This document shows positions 43,698 through 52,484 of a stretch of DNA of 64,000 nt, piece after piece. The notes beneath the pieces were generated by a model. It saw only the letters and a list, made by a program, of their open reading frames with translations, was not told the origin of the DNA and made no database searches. The position numbers and the translations under genes are program-made. Within the stretch, counting starts at the first letter, position 1, and the number at the start of each line of letters is the position of its first letter. Source of the stretch: Pseudoduganella violacea (GTDB lineage Bacteria > Pseudomonadota > Gammaproteobacteria > Burkholderiales > Burkholderiaceae_D); assembly GCF_014191875.1 (NCBI RefSeq), contig NZ_JACHXD010000016.1:1-64000 (forward strand), given 5' to 3'.

Positions 43698-43749
43698 ATT
43701 GTAAGAGCTAACCTGCGGCGGCCGGAATGGTTTAACATATACTTACAAT
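43698..43749. promoter_or_regulatory. Inverted repeat ATTGTAAG...CTTACAAT in the divergent regulator-nsrR gap
   Basis: Perfect 8-bp arms at 43698-43705 and 43742-43749 are separated by 36 bases. They flank the likely promoter region between the response-regulator gene and nsrR. The spacing of about four helical turns suits two dimers or a loop. It could bind the response regulator or NsrR; nothing decides which. Confidence 0.4.
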
Positions 43750-43778
43750 GCCGGATTTGGCATGCATCACGCCTTCAC

Positions 43779-44252
43779 ATGCGACTCACTACTTTTACCG
43801 ATTACACGCTGCGCTCCCTGATGTTCCTGGCCATGAACCGGGACCGTCTGGTGACGATCCAGGACATCGCCGACCTGCACGCCATTTCGAAAAACCACCT
43901 GACCAAGGTGATTCACCAGCTCGGGGTGGCGGGCCTGGTGGAAACGGTGCGCGGCCGCAATGGCGGCCTGCGCCTGAACCGCGAGCCGGAAGAGATCAAT
44001 ATCGGCGAAGTGGTGCGCGACAGCGAAACCGATTTTTTCATCGCCGAGTGCTTCGACGGCGACCACAATAGCTGCACCCTGGACGGCGCCTGCTTCCTGA
44101 AATTCAAGCTGGGGCAGGCCACCGAATCCTTCCTGCAGGTGCTGGATGGCGTCACCCTGGCCGACCTGCTGCCCAAGCCGCGCGGCGCCGGCAAGGCGCA
44201 GCCGGTCAAGTTCATCGGCAAGGACAAGAAGACCGGCGACAAGGCCGCCTGA
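43779..44252 (+). CDS. nsrR: Rrf2-family nitric oxide-sensing repressor NsrR
   Basis: A 157-residue Fe-S repressor. The N-terminal winged helix (MRLTTFTDYTLRSLMFLAM, VTIQDIADLHAISKNHLTKVIHQL, and GRNGGLRLN in the wing) and three cysteines in the pattern C-x7-C-x5-C (ECFDGDHNSCTLDGAC) are those of NsrR, which loses DNA binding when nitric oxide attacks its cluster. The start at 43779 gives the family's standard N-terminus. The next gene, 95 bases on, is the NO-detoxifying flavohemoglobin with an NsrR-type operator, a classic target. The C-terminal tail is Lys-rich. Confidence 0.95.
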   Translation: MRLTTFTDYTLRSLMFLAMNRDRLVTIQDIADLHAISKNHLTKVIHQLGVAGLVETVRGRNGGLRLNREPEEINIGEVVRDSETDFFIAECFDGDHNSCTLDGACFLKFKLGQATESFLQVLDGVTLADLLPKPRGAGKAQPVKFIGKDKKTGDKAA

Positions 44253-44304
44253 GGCCCGGCCGCCTTGCGTCCGGTTGAAACAGCGCTTGACGCCACTGGT
44301 TTAA

Positions 44305-44327
44305 AACATGCACAATAAATGCATGTT
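44305..44327. promoter_or_regulatory. NsrR operator in the hmp promoter
   Basis: AACATGCACAA-T-AAATGCATGTT is an 11-1-11 dyad, with a perfect 9-bp repeat (44304-44312 and 44320-44328), close to the known NsrR consensus AAGATGCA...TGCATCTT. It overlaps the -10 of a promoter TTGACG (44287-44292)-N18-CACAAT (44311-44316). Confidence 0.82.
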
Positions 44328-44347
44328 TAAAAAAGGAGCGATTAACC

Positions 44348-45532
44348 ATGCTGTCCAATGAACAAAAAGCCATCATTTCCGCCACCGTGCCGATTCTGGA
44401 AGAGGGTGGCGAAGCCCTGACCCGCCATTTCTACCAGGTGCTGTTCCGCGATTTCCCGCAGGTCGCGCCGCTGTTCAACCAGTCGCACCAGCACAGCGGC
44501 AACCAGCAGCGCGCGCTGGCTGGCGCGGTGCTGATGTATGCCCGCCATATCGAGAAGCTGGAAGCACTGGGGCCGCTGGTCGCCACCATCGTCAACAAGC
44601 ACGTGGCGCTGCAAATCCACCAGGAGCATTACCCGATGGTGGGCGCCAGCCTGCTGAAAGCCATCAGCGAAGTGCTGGGCCCGCAGGTGGCGACGGACGA
44701 GGTGTTGAGCGCCTGGGCCGCCGCCTACGGCCAGTTGGCCGCCATCCTGATCGACGCGGAGGGCCGCAGCTACGAGGACAAGGCAGCCGCGCCGGGCGGC
44801 TGGAGCGGCGCGCGCACCTTCATCCTGGCCGAGCGCACTTGCGAAAGCGAGGAAATCACCTCCTTCCTGCTGAAGCCCGCCGATGGCAAGCCGGTGCTGC
44901 ATTTCGAGCCGGGCCAGTACATCGGCCTGCGCGTGGAAATCGATGGCGCCGAAATGCGCCGCCAATATTCGCTGTCGGCCGAGAGCAATGGCGTGGACTA
45001 CCGCATCAGCGTCAAGCGCGAGCCGGGCGGCAAGGTGTCGGAATGGCTGCATGGGCAGCTGCAGCCGGGCGACGTGCTGGACCTGTTCCCGCCCTCGGGC
45101 GCCTTCACCCTGCGCAGCGGCGAAAGACCGTTGGCCCTGATCAGCGGCGGCGTCGGCATCACGCCGACCCTGGCCATGCTGACCAGCGCTCTGCGCAGCG
45201 GCCGCGAAGTCCACTTCATCCACGCCGCGCGCCATGGCGGCGTGCACGCCTTCCGCGATGCGGTGGACCAGCTGGCCGAAGAGTATCCGCAGCTGCGCCG
45301 CTATTACTGCTACGCCGAAGCGCGCGACGGCCACGCCCGGCCGGACGCCGTCGGCCTGCTGGACAGCGAACGCCTGGCCGCCTGGCTGCCGGAAACGCGC
45401 GACATCGACGCCTACTTCCTTGGCCCGCTGCCCTTCATGCAGGTGGTGAAGAAGTCGCTGCGCGAGCTGGGCGTGCCGGAAAACCAGACGCATTACGAGT
45501 TCTTCGGCCCGGCCGCCGCGCTGGCGGCATAA
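44348..45532 (+). CDS. hmp: Flavohemoglobin, nitric oxide dioxygenase
   Basis: Oxidises nitric oxide to nitrate with O2 and NAD(P)H. 394 residues, typical for the family. The globin domain (1-140) has FYQVLFRDFPQVAPLFNQ, proximal-side VNKHVALQIHQEHYPMVG with the haem-ligand His in the KHV segment, and VLSAWAAAYGQLA. The FAD domain has PGQYIGLRVE and RQYSLS, and the NAD domain GGVGITPTLAML. AGGAG (44334-44338) precedes the ATG. The NsrR-type operator in its promoter and nsrR just upstream indicate NO-induced expression. Convergent with a cytochrome c peroxidase gene, with 10 bases between the stops. Confidence 0.97.
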   Translation: MLSNEQKAIISATVPILEEGGEALTRHFYQVLFRDFPQVAPLFNQSHQHSGNQQRALAGAVLMYARHIEKLEALGPLVATIVNKHVALQIHQEHYPMVGASLLKAISEVLGPQVATDEVLSAWAAAYGQLAAILIDAEGRSYEDKAAAPGGWSGARTFILAERTCESEEITSFLLKPADGKPVLHFEPGQYIGLRVEIDGAEMRRQYSLSAESNGVDYRISVKREPGGKVSEWLHGQLQPGDVLDLFPPSGAFTLRSGERPLALISGGVGITPTLAMLTSALRSGREVHFIHAARHGGVHAFRDAVDQLAEEYPQLRRYYCYAEARDGHARPDAVGLLDSERLAAWLPETRDIDAYFLGPLPFMQVVKKSLRELGVPENQTHYEFFGPAAALAA

Positions 45533-45545
45533 GCCCCCTGGCTTA
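45530..45545. terminator. Short hairpin spanning both stop codons of hmp and the peroxidase gene
   Basis: TAAGCC (45530-45535), a four-base loop, then GGCTTA (45540-45545). The hmp stop TAA and the opposite-strand stop are the two ends of the stem. Six base pairs and no T-run make it a weak terminator candidate at best. Confidence 0.35.
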
Positions 45546-46670
45546 GCGCCAGTGCGCGGGCGGCCGGCTGGCCTCGGGGCTGTTCAAGGCCTTGAGGAAT
45601 GCCACCAGATCCTGTTTCTCCGCCGGAGTCAGGATCAGGGGATAGCCGGCTTCCGCGCTGCGGTAATAAATCTCCAGTTCGACCGCTTCTTCCAGCGTGG
45701 CGACGCTGCCGTCGTGCATATACGGCGCGGTCAGGGCCACATTGCGCAGGCTGGGCGTGCGGAACTTGCCGATGTCGGCCGGTTTCAGCGTCAGCGCAAA
45801 ACGGCCCAGCTCCGCCACATCTTCCTCGCTCAACACATGGTCGCCCAGTTTTTCGGCTTGGGCGCGCAGGCGCACCAGGCGCGTGGTCAGCGCCGGCAGT
45901 TGCGGCGCGATGCGCTGCAAGCCCACGCTCAGGCTATGGAAATCATCGTCGCTGAATAGCGCGCTATCGCGCTCGATGCGGTGGCAACTGGTGCATTTGG
46001 CCGCGCCCTGGAACAAGGCCAGGCCGCGCCGCGCCGACGCGTTCAGCGCGGCCTGCTCGCCGCGATAGTAGTAGCGGTCGAAGGGCGAATTGCCGGCGAT
46101 CAGGGTGCGTTCGAAACTGGCGATGGCCTGTCCGATCTGCCCGGCCGTGATGGACTGCGGCGCGGCGCCGAAGGCCAGGCGGAACTGGGCCAGGTAGGCT
46201 GGATCGGCGCGCACGATGGCCAGCAGGGCGTCCTCGCTGGCCAGCCCGTGCTCGCGCGCATTGGTAAAGGGATCGAGCGCCTGCGCTTCCAGCGTGGGCT
46301 GGCGTCCTTCCCAGAACTGGCTGGCGTTGTAGGCGGCGTTCAGAAGGCTCGGCGCATTGCGCGTGCCGTTCCTGCCGCCGATGCCCTTGGCCAGCGCCTC
46401 GCCATCGCTGAAAGCGCGTTCGGGCTGGTGGCAGCTGGCGCAGCTGATCTGTCCATTGCCGCTCAGGCGCTTGTCGTAGAACAGGGTCTTGCCGAGCGCG
46501 ATGCGGGCCGGATTGTCGGAGCTTGCCGCGGACAAGGGCGGCAGGCCGCTCGGATGCGTGCCGCCCTCGCCGGCCAGCAGGGCCGGCATGGCGCTGCCGG
46601 CGGCCACGAGGCCAGCGAGGCTTAGCATGCGCAAGTTGCGGCGCAGACGGTGCCAGATCTTTTGCTGCAT
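45543..46670 (-). CDS. Di-heme cytochrome c peroxidase (MauG/CcpA family)
   Basis: Periplasmic di-heme enzyme of 375 residues. Signal peptide about residues 10-35 (MLSLAGLVAAGSAMPALLA). Two haem-binding motifs CASCH (in ISCASCHQPERAF) and CTSCH (in AKCTSCHRIERD), spaced as in bacterial CCP/MauG proteins, with the typical LRNVALTAPYMHDGSVATLEEAV near the C-terminus, where the sixth ligand Met/Tyr region lies. It reduces peroxide or performs a MauG-like oxidation. Convergent with hmp, so both stress enzymes sit side by side but are separately transcribed. No partner cytochrome is seen nearby. Confidence 0.92.
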   Translation of the reverse strand: MQQKIWHRLRRNLRMLSLAGLVAAGSAMPALLAGEGGTHPSGLPPLSAASSDNPARIALGKTLFYDKRLSGNGQISCASCHQPERAFSDGEALAKGIGGRNGTRNAPSLLNAAYNASQFWEGRQPTLEAQALDPFTNAREHGLASEDALLAIVRADPAYLAQFRLAFGAAPQSITAGQIGQAIASFERTLIAGNSPFDRYYYRGEQAALNASARRGLALFQGAAKCTSCHRIERDSALFSDDDFHSLSVGLQRIAPQLPALTTRLVRLRAQAEKLGDHVLSEEDVAELGRFALTLKPADIGKFRTPSLRNVALTAPYMHDGSVATLEEAVELEIYYRSAEAGYPLILTPAEKQDLVAFLKALNSPEASRPPAHWR

Positions 46671-46940
46671 TTCTCCCTCGTTCCCGCCGCTCTCGGATGC
46701 AGCTCAACAGTGTTTCTACACCAGCTTGGCGTAAAACATGCTCTCCATTTCTCACGAAAACTATGTTTTTTTCGTAATGTTGTGCGTTTACCATGCAGTT
46801 GGCTCTGTAACAAGTTTTCGCTTGATCGTGCCGCGAAGTCCATGCAAAGCTATGTCAAGTTCATAATTTCCCTGGGGAAATTGCCCTATTTTTCCCGTTG
46901 ATTGGTTTTTGGCCAGTTTTATTGCGAAGGGGTGGCGGCA
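46671..46940. other. AT-rich divergent intergenic region
   Basis: A 270-base gap between the peroxidase and the repeat protein. It is clearly lower in GC than its flanks and holds an 18-bp palindrome (46865-46882) and a looser inverted repeat ACGAAAA...TTTTCGT around 46757-46780. No gene is seen. Confidence 0.6.
46865..46882. promoter_or_regulatory. 18-bp palindrome AATTTCCC-TG-GGGAAATT upstream of the repeat protein
   Basis: Perfect 8-bp arms with a two-base centre, about 60 bases before the chosen start at 46941. The position and symmetry suit an operator for a dimeric regulator; I do not recognise the regulator. Confidence 0.5.
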
Positions 46941-49900
46941 ATGCGGTTTCGATCGGATTGGAGTGGTGTCCTTTTCAGCGCGCAAAGAACGATGCGCACC
47001 TTGCTGGCGGCGCTGGCCATCTGCGCGGCCGGCGGCATGGCGGCGGCCGGCGAGGTCCGCTACGTTTATGACGAAACCGGACGGCTGGTGCAGGTTGTCG
47101 CCCCCGACGGCGCCAGCGTCGAATACCGCTACGACGCGGTGGGCAATATCGCCAGCGTCAAAAAACTGAGCGAAGCCACGCTGGCCATCACCGAGTTCTC
47201 GCCCAATTCGGGCGGCGCCGGCATCGCGGTGCGGATTTACGGCAGCGGCTTCGATCCCAGCCCGGCCGCCAACACGGTGCGCTTCAACGGCGCCCAGGCC
47301 CAGGTAGTCAGCGCCAGCAAGACCGAATTGTCCGTGACGGTGCCGGCCGGCGCCACCAGCGGCAAGATCAGCGTCAGCAACGCCAACGGCGCGGTCAGCA
47401 GCGTGCAGGACTTCAAGATCGGCAACCAGCTGGCGCCCGTCATCACTTCCTTCACGCCCAACATCGGCACGCGCGGCACGGCCGTGACCATCAACGGCAG
47501 CAATTTCGCCGCCGACCGCGCCGGCAACAAGGCCAGCTTCGGCAATATGCTGGGCAATGTCAGCAGCGCCGCCGTGGACAAGCTGGTGGCCACGGCGCCC
47601 GGCGCGGGCGCTTCGGGCAAGATAGCCGTGACCACGGCGAATGGGCGGGGAATCAGCAGCGACGACTTCTATGCCGTGCCGACCGGCGTGAACGTGGCCG
47701 ACATCGAATACACCGGCCGCCTGCAAGTGGGCGCGCCGCCGCAGCCCGTGAACATCGTCAATCCGGGCAAGAAAGCCTTGCTGCTGTTCGACGGCACGCC
47801 GCGCGATCTGCTTACCCTGGTGTCCTCCGGCGGCAATTTCGCCAGCAGTGTGAATATCACGGCCTACCGCAACGACGGCGCAAGCTTCCATTCGGCCGGC
47901 TTGAGCGCGGCCAGCGCCGTCGATTTGCCGGCGCTGCCGGCTGGCGGCACCTATACGCTCATCCTCAGCCCTGGCGCCACCGACAAGGGCAGGATCGATC
48001 TGCAACTGAAACCCGAAGCGCGCGGCACGCTGGTGCTGGACGGCGACGCGCTGCCGGTAACGCTGACGCCGGGCCAGAACGGCCGCTACACCTTCAGCGG
48101 CCGCGCGGGGCAGGGCATTGGCCTGGGCTACCTGAATGTGGCGACGGTGCCGGCCAGCCAGAGCATCTACTACCGCGTCTTCAATCCGGATGGCACGCAG
48201 CTGTTCAGCGACAGCTGGAGCAATAGCAACAGCAATACGCTGCCGCTGCTGCCCGTGAACGGCAACTATGCCCTGCAGGTCGATCCGAGCGGCATCGCCA
48301 GCGCCAGCCTGCAGCTGCTCGCGTCTTCCGACCTGACCGGCCAATTGGCGGCCGATGGCCCGGCGCTGACCTTCAACACCAGCCGCGTCGGGCAGAACGG
48401 CCGCTATACCTTCAGCGGCACGGCGGGCCAGAAATTCTGGCTGACCTTCTCCAACGCGGCCTTCGCCTCGGGCGCCAGCGTGCGCGTGCTGAAACCGGAC
48501 GGCAGCGCCCTGGATTCGAGTTCGGTCAGCACGGGCGTCAGCAATCTGGATATCCAGGCCTTGCCGGTGGCCGGCACCTACACGGTGCTGATCGACCCGA
48601 GCGGCCTGACTGTCGGTAAGGTCGATATCCAGCTCAAATCCGTACCGGCCGATAAGACCGGAACCATCGAGATCAATGGCGCGGCGCTGCCGCTGGAACT
48701 GGCCGTCCACCAGCGGGCCGCGATCACTTTCAGCGGCACGGCGGGCCAGCGTCTCGGCCTGGGTTATACCGGCGTCTCGACGCTGCCGGCCAACCAGAGC
48801 ATCTATTACACCGTCTACAAGCCGGACGGCACGCAGTTGTTCAGCGATAGCTGGAGCGCGAACAACAGCAATAATCTGCCAGCCTTGCCCGTCACGGGCG
48901 ACTATAAGATCGCCGTCTACAGCAACAATATCAGCGCTGCGCTGAATACCACGCTGACACTGTCGGCCGATATCGCCGGCGTGCTGGAAGCCGATGGCGC
49001 CACAGTCACGCACAATAGCGACCGCGTCGGCCAGAATGGCCGCTACACCTTCAGCGGCACGGCCGGACAGAAATTCTGGCTGACCTTCTCCAACGGCAGT
49101 TTCGCCTCCAGCGTCAACGTGAGCGTGCTGAAACCGGACGGCAGCTCGCTGGTTTCCGGTTCGGTCGCCAAATCCTCGGTCGACCTGGATATTCCTGCCT
49201 TGCCGGTGGCGGGCACCTACACGGTCTTCATCGACCCGGCCGGCATCATCACCGGCAAGGTGGATCTCCAACTGAAAGGCGTGCCTGCCGACCGCACCGG
49301 AACAATCGAGATCGACGGCGCGTCGCTGGCGCTGGACTTGGCCGTCCATCAAAAGGCTTTGATCAGCTTCACCGGCGCGGCCGGCCAGCGCCTTGGCCTG
49401 GGCTATACCGGCGTTGCGACGGTGCCGGTCAACCAGAGTATCTACTACACCGTCTACAAGCCGGACGGCACGCAGTTGTCCAGCGACAGCTGGACCACCA
49501 ACAACAGCAATAATCTGCCAGCCTTGCCGGTGGCCGGAGAGTACAAGATCGCCGTGTACAGCAATAATGTCAGCGCCTCGCTGAAAACCACGCTGACCTT
49601 GTCGGCCGATATCGCGGCCGCGCTGGAAGCCGACGGCCCCACCGTCACGCACAATAGCGACCGTGTGGGCCAGAACGGCCGCTACACCTTCGCCGGCAGC
49701 GTGGGCCAGAAGCTGTGGGTGACGCTATCCAATGGCAGTTTCGCTTCCGGCGTCAACGTGAGCGTGCTGAAACCGGATGGTACCTCGCTGACTTCGAGCT
49801 CGGTCAGCAAGTCCGTGGTGAACTTCGATATTCCGGCGCTGCCCGTGGCCGGGACGTACACCATTCTGGTCGATCCAAGCGGCATCGTCACCGGCAAGGT

Positions 49901-52466
49901 GGATATCCAGCTGAAGAATGTCCCGGCCGACAAGACCGGCGCGATCGAGATCAACGGCGCGTCGCTGCCGCTTGACCTGGCCATCCACCAGAAAGCCGTG
50001 ATCAGCTTCACCGGCGCGGTGGGCCAGCGCCTGGGCCTGGGCTATACCAATGTGGCGACCGTCCCGGCCAGCCAAAGCATTACCTACGCCGTGCTGAAGC
50101 CGGATGGCAGCCAATTGTTCAGCGATAGCTGGAGCAACAGCAATAGCAACAACCTGCCGGTGCTACCGGTGGCGGGCGAATACAAGATCAGCATCGCGCC
50201 ATCGAATATCGCCGCTTCCGCCAGCCTGGTGCTGACGGCATCGGCCGATATCGCCGGCGTGCTGACCGTCGATGCCGCGCCGCTCACCTTCATGACGGCG
50301 CGCGTGGGGCAGAACGGCCGCTTCACCTTCAGCGGCGAGGCAGGGCAGAAGCTGTGGCTGACGCTGGCCAACGGTAATTTCCCGTCCAGCGTCAGTGTCG
50401 GCGTGCTGAAACCCGATGGCAGCGCGCTGGTCTCGACCTCGGTCTCCACTTCGGTCAACAATCTGGATATTCCCGCCTTGCCGGTGGCGGGCACCTACAC
50501 GGTCTTCATCGACCCGAGCGGGATCACCACTGGCAAGGTCGATGTGCAGCTGAAAGGTGTGCCGGCCGACCAGCTGATCCCGATTGCTATCGATGGAAGC
50601 CCGGTGGCGCTCGATATGGCCGTCCACCAGCGCGCCATGCTGAGTTTCGACGGCGTGGCGGGCCAGCGCCTAGGCCTGGGCTACACCAATATGGCGACCG
50701 TGCCGGCCAGCCAGAGCATCTACTACACCGTGTACAAGCCGGATGGCAGCCAGTTGTTCAGCGATAGCTGGAGCGGGAACAATAGCAACAACCTGCCCAT
50801 CCTGCCGGTCAGCGGCGCATACAAGATCGCCGTCTACACCAACAATATCGCGGCTTCCTTCAAAGTGACGGTGGGTCTCTCGGCCGACTTGCCGGGCGCG
50901 CTGGAGGCCGACGGCCCGGCGCTGACCTTCAATACCAGCCGCGTGGGCCAGAACGGCCGCTTCACCTTCAACGGCACGGCCGGCAAGAAGTACTGGCTGA
51001 CCTTCTCGAATGGCGCGCTGACGGCCGGCATCAGCGTCAGCATACTGAAACCGGACGGCAGCTCGCTGGCCAGCACTTCGGCCAGCAATTCGACCTCGTA
51101 CTTCGATATTCCAGCGCTGCCGGCCGATGGCGTGTACAGCATCTTCCTCGACCCGAGCGGCGTCACCGTGGGCAAGGTCGACGTGCAGTTGAAAAGCGTT
51201 CCGGCCGATTTCGAGGCGGCGCTGGCCATCGATGGAACGCCGCTTGCACTCGATCTGTCCGTCCACCAGCGCGCCGTGCTGAGTTTTAATGGAAACGCGG
51301 GCCAGCGCTTAGGGGCGGGCTACACGGGCTTGAGCACTGTGCCGGCCAGCCAATCGGTCTACTTCACCGTCTTCAAACCGGATGGCGCCCAGCTGTTCAG
51401 CGACAGCTGGAGCTCGAACAACAGCAATAATTGGCCCGCCTTGCCGGTCGGCGGCGCCTATAAGCTGATCGTCTACGGCGCTGCGCTGAACAGCGCGGTG
51501 AAGGCCACGGTGACGCTGTCGGCCGATGCCGCCGGCGTGCTGACGCCGGGCGCGGCGCCGTTGCAGTTCCTCAGCACGCGGCCGGGCCAGAACGCGCGCT
51601 ACAGCTTCAGCGGCGATGTCGGCCAGCACCTGTGGCTGACGTATTCCGGCGGCACTTTCCCGGGCGGCGCCGGCATCTATGTGTATAAGCCGGACGGCAG
51701 CAACCTGGTTGCGACCAGCTCCAGCAGCAGCACGGAACTGGATTTCCCTGCCTTGCCGGTGGCAGGAACGTATACCGTGTTTATCGACCCTGCCGGCGCT
51801 TCGGTCGGCCAGGCCAATGTGCAGCTGCGCGCCGTGCCGGCCGACAACGCGGCGGCCATCGCCATCGACGGCGCGCCGGTGGCGCTCGACCTGCAGCTGC
51901 ACCAGAAAGCGGTGCTGAGCTTCGATGGCGCGGCCGGCCAGCGCCTGGGCCTGGGCTATACCGGCCACGCCACCGTCCCGGCCAACCAGTCCATCAACTA
52001 CCGCGTGCTGAAACCGGACGGCAGCCAATTGTTCAGCGACAGCTGGAGCAATAACAACAGCAACGATCTGCCAGCCTTGCCGGTCGGCGGCACCTATACC
52101 CTGCACGTGCAGCCGCCCACCACGGCCACGGCGAAGGTGACGGTCAGCTTGTCGGCCGATGTGCCGGGCACCCTGGTGCAGGGCGGTGCGGCCGTGCGCT
52201 TCGCCAGCAGCCGCGCCGGCCAGAATGGGCGCTTTACCTTCGCCGGTACGGCAGGGCAGACCGGATCGCTGCAATTTAGCGGCGGCACTTTCGCGTCCTC
52301 GGCCAGCATCTATGTCTACAAGCCCGATGGCGGCAGCTTGACCAGCACCAGCGTCAGCACCACCGGGGCGCTGAACCTGCCGGCCTTGCCCGTGGCCGGA
52401 ACCTATACCGTTTTCATCAATCCTTCTGCTGCCACCACCGGCCAGGTCGATATCCAGTTGAAGTGA
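46941..52466 (+). CDS. Giant Sec-exported PPC-like repeat protein with YD repeat and IPT/TIG domains
   Basis: A 1841-residue exported protein with no enzyme domain I recognise. Signal peptide within residues 18-37 (MRTLLAALAICAAGGMAAAG). Then one YD/Rhs repeat (VRYVYDETGRLVQV, VEYRYDAVGNIAS), two IPT/TIG immunoglobulin-like domains (ITEFSPNSGGAG and ITSFTPNIGTRGT), a degenerate repeat, and seven pairs of about 106-residue domains. The two alternating types carry RVGQNGRYTFSGTAGQ...LKPDGS...PVAGTYTVFIDP and HQ...GLGYTG...YKPDG...NNSNNLPALPV. They resemble the bacterial pre-peptidase C-terminal (PPC) domain. AGGGG precedes 46941; ATG 46992 is an alternative start. The Rhs gene follows 18 bases later, so they form an operon. 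A surface stalk or adhesive partner of the Rhs protein is a plausible role, unproven. Confidence 0.85.
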   Translation: MRFRSDWSGVLFSAQRTMRTLLAALAICAAGGMAAAGEVRYVYDETGRLVQVVAPDGASVEYRYDAVGNIASVKKLSEATLAITEFSPNSGGAGIAVRIYGSGFDPSPAANTVRFNGAQAQVVSASKTELSVTVPAGATSGKISVSNANGAVSSVQDFKIGNQLAPVITSFTPNIGTRGTAVTINGSNFAADRAGNKASFGNMLGNVSSAAVDKLVATAPGAGASGKIAVTTANGRGISSDDFYAVPTGVNVADIEYTGRLQVGAPPQPVNIVNPGKKALLLFDGTPRDLLTLVSSGGNFASSVNITAYRNDGASFHSAGLSAASAVDLPALPAGGTYTLILSPGATDKGRIDLQLKPEARGTLVLDGDALPVTLTPGQNGRYTFSGRAGQGIGLGYLNVATVPASQSIYYRVFNPDGTQLFSDSWSNSNSNTLPLLPVNGNYALQVDPSGIASASLQLLASSDLTGQLAADGPALTFNTSRVGQNGRYTFSGTAGQKFWLTFSNAAFASGASVRVLKPDGSALDSSSVSTGVSNLDIQALPVAGTYTVLIDPSGLTVGKVDIQLKSVPADKTGTIEINGAALPLELAVHQRAAITFSGTAGQRLGLGYTGVSTLPANQSIYYTVYKPDGTQLFSDSWSANNSNNLPALPVTGDYKIAVYSNNISAALNTTLTLSADIAGVLEADGATVTHNSDRVGQNGRYTFSGTAGQKFWLTFSNGSFASSVNVSVLKPDGSSLVSGSVAKSSVDLDIPALPVAGTYTVFIDPAGIITGKVDLQLKGVPADRTGTIEIDGASLALDLAVHQKALISFTGAAGQRLGLGYTGVATVPVNQSIYYTVYKPDGTQLSSDSWTTNNSNNLPALPVAGEYKIAVYSNNVSASLKTTLTLSADIAAALEADGPTVTHNSDRVGQNGRYTFAGSVGQKLWVTLSNGSFASGVNVSVLKPDGTSLTSSSVSKSVVNFDIPALPVAGTYTILVDPSGIVTGKVDIQLKNVPADKTGAIEINGASLPLDLAIHQKAVISFTGAVGQRLGLGYTNVATVPASQSITYAVLKPDGSQLFSDSWSNSNSNNLPVLPVAGEYKISIAPSNIAASASLVLTASADIAGVLTVDAAPLTFMTARVGQNGRFTFSGEAGQKLWLTLANGNFPSSVSVGVLKPDGSALVSTSVSTSVNNLDIPALPVAGTYTVFIDPSGITTGKVDVQLKGVPADQLIPIAIDGSPVALDMAVHQRAMLSFDGVAGQRLGLGYTNMATVPASQSIYYTVYKPDGSQLFSDSWSGNNSNNLPILPVSGAYKIAVYTNNIAASFKVTVGLSADLPGALEADGPALTFNTSRVGQNGRFTFNGTAGKKYWLTFSNGALTAGISVSILKPDGSSLASTSASNSTSYFDIPALPADGVYSIFLDPSGVTVGKVDVQLKSVPADFEAALAIDGTPLALDLSVHQRAVLSFNGNAGQRLGAGYTGLSTVPASQSVYFTVFKPDGAQLFSDSWSSNNSNNWPALPVGGAYKLIVYGAALNSAVKATVTLSADAAGVLTPGAAPLQFLSTRPGQNARYSFSGDVGQHLWLTYSGGTFPGGAGIYVYKPDGSNLVATSSSSSTELDFPALPVAGTYTVFIDPAGASVGQANVQLRAVPADNAAAIAIDGAPVALDLQLHQKAVLSFDGAAGQRLGLGYTGHATVPANQSINYRVLKPDGSQLFSDSWSNNNSNDLPALPVGGTYTLHVQPPTTATAKVTVSLSADVPGTLVQGGAAVRFASSRAGQNGRFTFAGTAGQTGSLQFSGGTFASSASIYVYKPDGGSLTSTSVSTTGALNLPALPVAGTYTVFINPSAATTGQVDIQLK
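48024..52463 (+). repeat. Tandem 639-bp repeat array inside the exported protein
   Basis: Corresponding codons of the second domain type fall at 48342, 48981, 49620, 50259, 50898, 51537 and 52170: five steps of exactly 639 bases, then 633. Each unit holds two alternating domains. Sequence is highly similar between units and varies mainly in linkers. A half-unit of the same type, more diverged, precedes it (about 47690-48020). Confidence 0.92.
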
Positions 52467-52484
52467 TGCCGGCCGTTCGAATTC

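Noticed and set aside
47060..47170. The YD repeat of the repeat protein as a sign of a fragmented Rhs gene
   Set aside because: It lies directly after the signal peptide in a continuous 1841-codon frame with further intact domains, so it is a domain of that protein and not debris.
48024..52463. Repeats as a CRISPR array or satellite DNA
   Set aside because: The period is 639 bases and the units are in frame and translated as paired domains; there are no short direct repeats with unique spacers.
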